A stretch of DNA of 64,000 nucleotides, taken from the NCBI GenBank assembly GCA_009760855.2, contig WPIO01000002.1:1829501-1893500 (forward strand), given 5' to 3'. Positions 60,628 through 64,000 of the stretch are shown here, piece after piece. The stretch comes from Cristatella mucedo. Lineage: Eukaryota; Bryozoa; Phylactolaemata; Cristatellidae. Numbering within the stretch: the stretch's first letter is position 1; every line of letters starts with the position of its first letter. A program made the position numbers and the translations under genes. Below the pieces are notes generated by a model, which saw nothing but the letters and a program-made list of their open reading frames with translations, made no database searches and had not been told where the DNA came from.

Positions 60628-63250
60628 GAAGGCTGTGCACTTCGCCCTGACGAGAATCCGAGAAATTTTCGTGTGGGCATGGCCAAGGTGAGCACCCCAC
60701 TCCCTCCACGAGGTAGTGACCGTCGTCAAGACGCCGTCTTATCACGGCAGTGAACGAAACGTGGTGAGAGACTCGGTTGCTCTAACGAGAATGGAATGAT
60801 AGCAACTACTCTGTTCAAAGCAATGGGAAACCCCTACCGTCCTCAGAGAAGGGTTGGCCATCGACGACGCTTTAGCCAGCCACTGTGTCGGTGCAAGAGA
60901 GCGATGGAGCACGGTCAGTGGCCAGACTCGAGATGCTGACCGAGGTCGGTGGCCGTCTGGCTGGCTATCTGGCTAGCCAGCCATGTTGAGCCAGCAGGCA
61001 TGCTCGAGCTGATTGAAGTTGTAGTACCTACTCTCGGGACCATATAGTGGGGGAAAAGTAGCAGCCTGCCTTTGCCACTTCTCCAGTGATCGGTTGCCCA
61101 TATGCTATTTCGGGCATGTTTATGTGCTCCCACCCCCTCCTTCACCGGCCATTGAGACTGGTGTAATAATAATTATAAAGCATTTGTTTAGAGCTCTAAG
61201 CAAGCTAAATCTTGATCTTGGCACTTTGGAAATAATTGAAAGGAAGCTTGTCATCGGTTAATGAAAGTGTGCTTGATTTCAACACACGTAAGTGCATAGA
61301 GGGACCATTCGGGCTGATGGAGCTAAGACTGCTCGTCACGACCGAGGTCGTAGGTTCGAGTCCTGCACTGGGCGATCCTTGATTGCTAACAGAAAGCGGT
61401 GGTGATAGCCACTAAGGCTCTTCTGCCACTATACAAATGAGGCTGTTAATCAACTAAACCATTTGATCACGCTTTCTTTGCAGCATGTATTAAGTGCGTA
61501 GAAAGAGATGAAGTTCTCTGGTGGCGCCTGTACAAATGAGTTATTATTTTTGAGGCTGTTGTCAAAACAACGTTAAGCAGAAATGCTATGCCTGGGGGAT
61601 GGCAGCTCTCATCCTGTGTGACTTATGTGCCCGTGGGACCCCCTTAGTTCATTATAGGACCACATCCTGACGGCGATTTATTTTAAACTCGTGAGTTATG
61701 CCGATTATACCTCATCTAATTGTATACAGTATTGCACTAGTGGTTTTTTCTCGACATAGTAGGCATCTGCTTCCACTGTGTATTGTCTGCTTTGGTGGCA
61801 GGATAGGGCGTATGAATTGTCAAGTTTATCTTCTGCCACCACAATAGCCGGTTGGCACATAGCCATGGTTTGCCGGCAATGTGCAAATTATTCATGGATC
61901 TTCGCTCGTTTTTAGTGGCCCGGTGGTGATTTTGTAGGACATCAATCGAGATTGATACTACGATCGGTGCTATTGGTTTGCTTTCAGGGCTGTATGTAAT
62001 TCAGAAAGAGATCGACCTCTTCTATTTAATTTCAAGTCGAATTACTCTAGTTTTCCTTTTATCTTCACAGCAGACATATTGCTCTTCTGTTTGCCTCAGT
62101 CAGTGCAGAGGCAAACACCTGGGGCTATCTGATCTAAGCTCGAGCGAGCTGGCAAGTTGTAATTTGTAACGCACCACGAAAAAGTGATTGGTCTTGTGAT
62201 ACAAACGTGCGCAAATACATGCTGTTTTGTCTTGACACGTGAATGCTGTAGGTGACTAGATGTAGTTTGTGTAATGAGTGGTTTGTCTTTCTTAGTCGGC
62301 ATTTATTGTAGTCATGCATTAAAGAATTTACCCGGGAGATTAATTTCTGATGTTTAGAAGAAGTTAGAGTGCATAGCTCAGTTTCTAGTTAGTCAATCGT
62401 CCGAGCACGAATTTCGTGGCTTATGCTCGAGCTGCTGCCGGTGGGAGTGACCAACATGTGCTTGGGATTTAGGTGTCGTCTTGGACAACTGCCTAAATTT
62501 TGAAAGCTTCGTTAAGAAAACTACTTCCACACCTAGCCATCACGTCAGATTCCTATCTAAGATTGAGAACTCGTCCACGGTGGCTTGCAAAAAAATTGAA
62601 CTAGTTCCCTTATTCTGTCTCGGCTTGATTATTGTAATTTTCTTTGGCTGGTCTACCAAAGAATGCAATTAGGCCTCGGCAGCTGGCTATGAAAATGGCT
62701 GCAAGGCTAGTCTTCAAGTCCCAGAGGTTGAGCACGTGTCTCCTTTGCTAAAAGAGTTAGGATGGATGCCGGTTGAGCACAGATAGGTTGAGCACGGATA
62801 CAGATCAAAGTTCCTACGCTGACCCACAAGGTCCGCCACAGCTTGGCTCCTTCGTACCTAGCTGAACTGATGCACCAGTTTCAGCCTGTTCGCGCCCTCA
62901 GGTCCTGTGTGGACAATAAATTAGCTGTTCCATTCCTCCACTTAAAGACCGTTGGCGACAGAAGCTTTAGCTCTGCAGGTCCTAGACTGTGGAACTTGCT
63001 TCCACAATTCTTACGCAACGACAACTGCTCTCCTGCTGCCGACTATGGTTCATCCTTTTCAGCTGTCCTGAGCTGCTGCTTCCATGCTGCTGACTACCTC
63101 AACTGATCACCTGATTCTGCTATGCTTCCCACTCTCTTTGTTGCATGAGATGAAGTCTGTTGGCTACCGCAAGCCGCTTAGGCTGTGAGTGCGCTATACA
63201 AAACTCTCCTTTGTAACACCCACATAGTCTTTGTGGAGTTGCAGATGAAG

Positions 63251-63293
<43 letters not shown>

Positions 63294-63596
63294 AACAGAT
63301 TGAAGTTCCTTAAGCAATGTCGGCACTTGCAGAACTCATCTCCACCCACCAGTTCAGCAGCAAGCGAGGAACTTCCGCTGTCTGACGTTCATGCTGCAAG
63401 TGCTTGAAGAATTTGGGGCCCGTGCTTCTTGGCCACTGCACCTCGGGCCGCCTTATCATCCTGCATTTGCCGTAGCACCCTCGCAGGCGACTCAGTTGAA
63501 TCCATAGCCTCGTTAACGTTGGCCGACTGCTTCATTTCAGGTGGTAAGAAGAAGCCCCTCAAGCAGCCGAAGAAAGATCAGCGAGAGCTGGACGAG
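59717..63596 (+). CDS. TMA7: TMA7 (translation machinery-associated protein 7), first two exons
   Basis: Exon 1 is 59717-59732, encoding MSGRE plus the first base of Gly, then a gtatgt donor. Exon 2 is 63541-63596 after a catttcag acceptor, encoding GGKKKPLKQPKKDQRELDE, then a gtaggt donor. Joined they give 24 codons that match the highly conserved start of TMA7 (CCDC72), a basic protein of about 64 residues that copurifies with ribosomes. The remaining 40 or so residues (the lysine-rich EDKAFKQKQ-type helix) are not found before 64000 and must lie to the right. The intron is 3.8 kb, unusually large for so short a gene, and is full of repeats. The exact match of peptide, splice sites and phase makes the call strong. 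Confidence 0.9.
60580..60622. repeat. (CT)n microsatellite
   Basis: About 21 CT units within the TMA7 intron. Confidence 0.95.
61160..61555. mobile_element. Mosaic: LINE A 3' end (minus), SINE (plus), LINE A 3' end (plus)
   Basis: A minus-strand LINE A 3' end (aataataattataaagc) occupies about 61165-61307. A good SINE copy follows at 61308-61455, with box B aggttcgagtcc and body ggtggtgatagccactaagg. A plus-strand LINE A 3' end (gagatgaagttctctggtgg, then ttattattttt) runs from 61456 to 61555. Confidence 0.75.
62455..63253 (+). mobile_element. LINE family B 3' part, longest copy
   Basis: It starts at about DNCLNFESFVKKTTS, passes a damaged LGLIIVIFFG segment (usually LDYCN), and continues as LAPSYLAELMHQFQPVRALRS and FSSAGPRLWNLLPQFLRND. 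It ends at the family 3' terminus gtctttgtggagttgcagat, directly followed by (CA)n. Confidence 0.8.
63252..63293. repeat. (CA)n microsatellite at a LINE B 3' end
   Basis: About 20 AC units start right after the LINE B terminus and could have grown from its tail. Confidence 0.95.
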
Positions 63597-64000
63597 GTAG
63601 GTGACTGAGAGCTGGTGCCGCCTCGAGAACACTTGTTTCGTGAGCCTGCAGGAGGAGGCGCGCTCTTGCGCGAACTTACACCGTCCACGTAGTAGGAGTA
63701 CCGCTCTGTGGACCCGGGACTTGTGCGTTTGAGTGCTTTAGCATGCAATCCTCCATTGTCTGTTGCTGCAATCAGGGCTGTGAGTTGATAGCCACTAAAG
63801 CTGAGTTTACCTGGTCTCTCATGCTTCTGTCTTTGGTGCGTACGTCATCAAGACTTTGGAGGGCGGTCTAAGATTTACAGAGGACTGATTTGCTGAGCAC
63901 GGTTCTGCTTCTTGGCCGAGACTTAGGCAAGACCGAGCAAACGGCCAGTCAGAGGCACCGTCAGGGGGGCCGCCTTCATCGTTGCTTTGAAAGACAAGCA
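63597..64000 (+). other. TMA7: TMA7 intron 2 (start), with SINE fragment
   Basis: It begins at the gtaggt donor. A degraded plus-strand SINE (gtttgagtgctttagcatgc, gttgatagccactaaagctg) lies at about 63705-63810. No EDKAFKQ-like third exon was found before the window ends. Confidence 0.5.

Larger units (their letters stand above)
59733..63540 (+). other. TMA7: TMA7 intron 1, contents
   Basis: This 3.8-kb intron holds a LINE-A-like 3' end (minus) at 60433-60500 and (CT)n at 60580-60622. It also holds a LINE A/SINE mosaic at 61160-61555 and a LINE B copy followed by (CA)n at 62455-63293. The stretches 60623-61150 and 61560-62450 show nothing recognised. Confidence 0.6.

Overview
The window is nuclear DNA from an animal, most likely a non-vertebrate metazoan. 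The genes are split by GT-AG introns, and the proteins are recognisable but clearly diverged from the vertebrate ones. Non-coding DNA is crowded with L2/CR1-type LINE fragments ending in (ATT)n, tRNA-derived SINEs and long CA/CT/GA/TG microsatellites. I cannot name the species. No bacterial, viral or plasmid feature was seen.

Three protein genes are supported. (1) On the minus strand, 6490 down to 1473, are the first five coding exons (282 codons) of a Bicaudal-D-related dynein/dynactin adaptor (BICDR/BICDL type); the rest lies left of the window. (2) On the plus strand, 7383-57410, is an apparently complete citron Rho-interacting kinase (CIT; sticky in fly). I reconstructed 37 coding exons by matching protein blocks to the family and requiring splice sites and reading phase to agree at every junction. 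They sum to 6,084 nt, a 2,027-residue protein: AGC kinase, AGC C-tail, long coiled coil, C1 zinc finger, PH domain, CNH domain and short tail. (3) On the plus strand, 59717-63596, are the first two coding exons (24 codons) of TMA7, a tiny ribosome-associated protein; the rest lies right of the window.

Layout: 1-860 is a LINE copy with an inverted 5' part; 861-6490 is the BICDR gene; 6491-7382 is the shared divergent promoter interval; 7383-57410 is CIT, with about 44 kb of intron; 57411-59716 holds the CIT 3' region and old LINE/SINE debris; 59717 onward is TMA7. LINE family A (L2-like, (ATT)n tail) appears at least fifteen times, LINE family B at least five times, and the SINE about ten times. 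One complete non-autonomous hAT element with a perfect 8-bp target duplication sits in CIT intron 36.

Biologically, CIT acts at the cytokinetic furrow and midbody, and BICDR links dynein to vesicle cargo. Their head-to-head arrangement is the most interesting large-scale feature, because I recall the same two genes as neighbours in human (12q24.23). No wholly new system was found. The items most worth checking are that divergent pair, an altered CC1 box in the adaptor, a GC-AG intron inside the kinase domain, a 0.5-kb inverted LINE pair inside CIT, and the intact hAT MITE.
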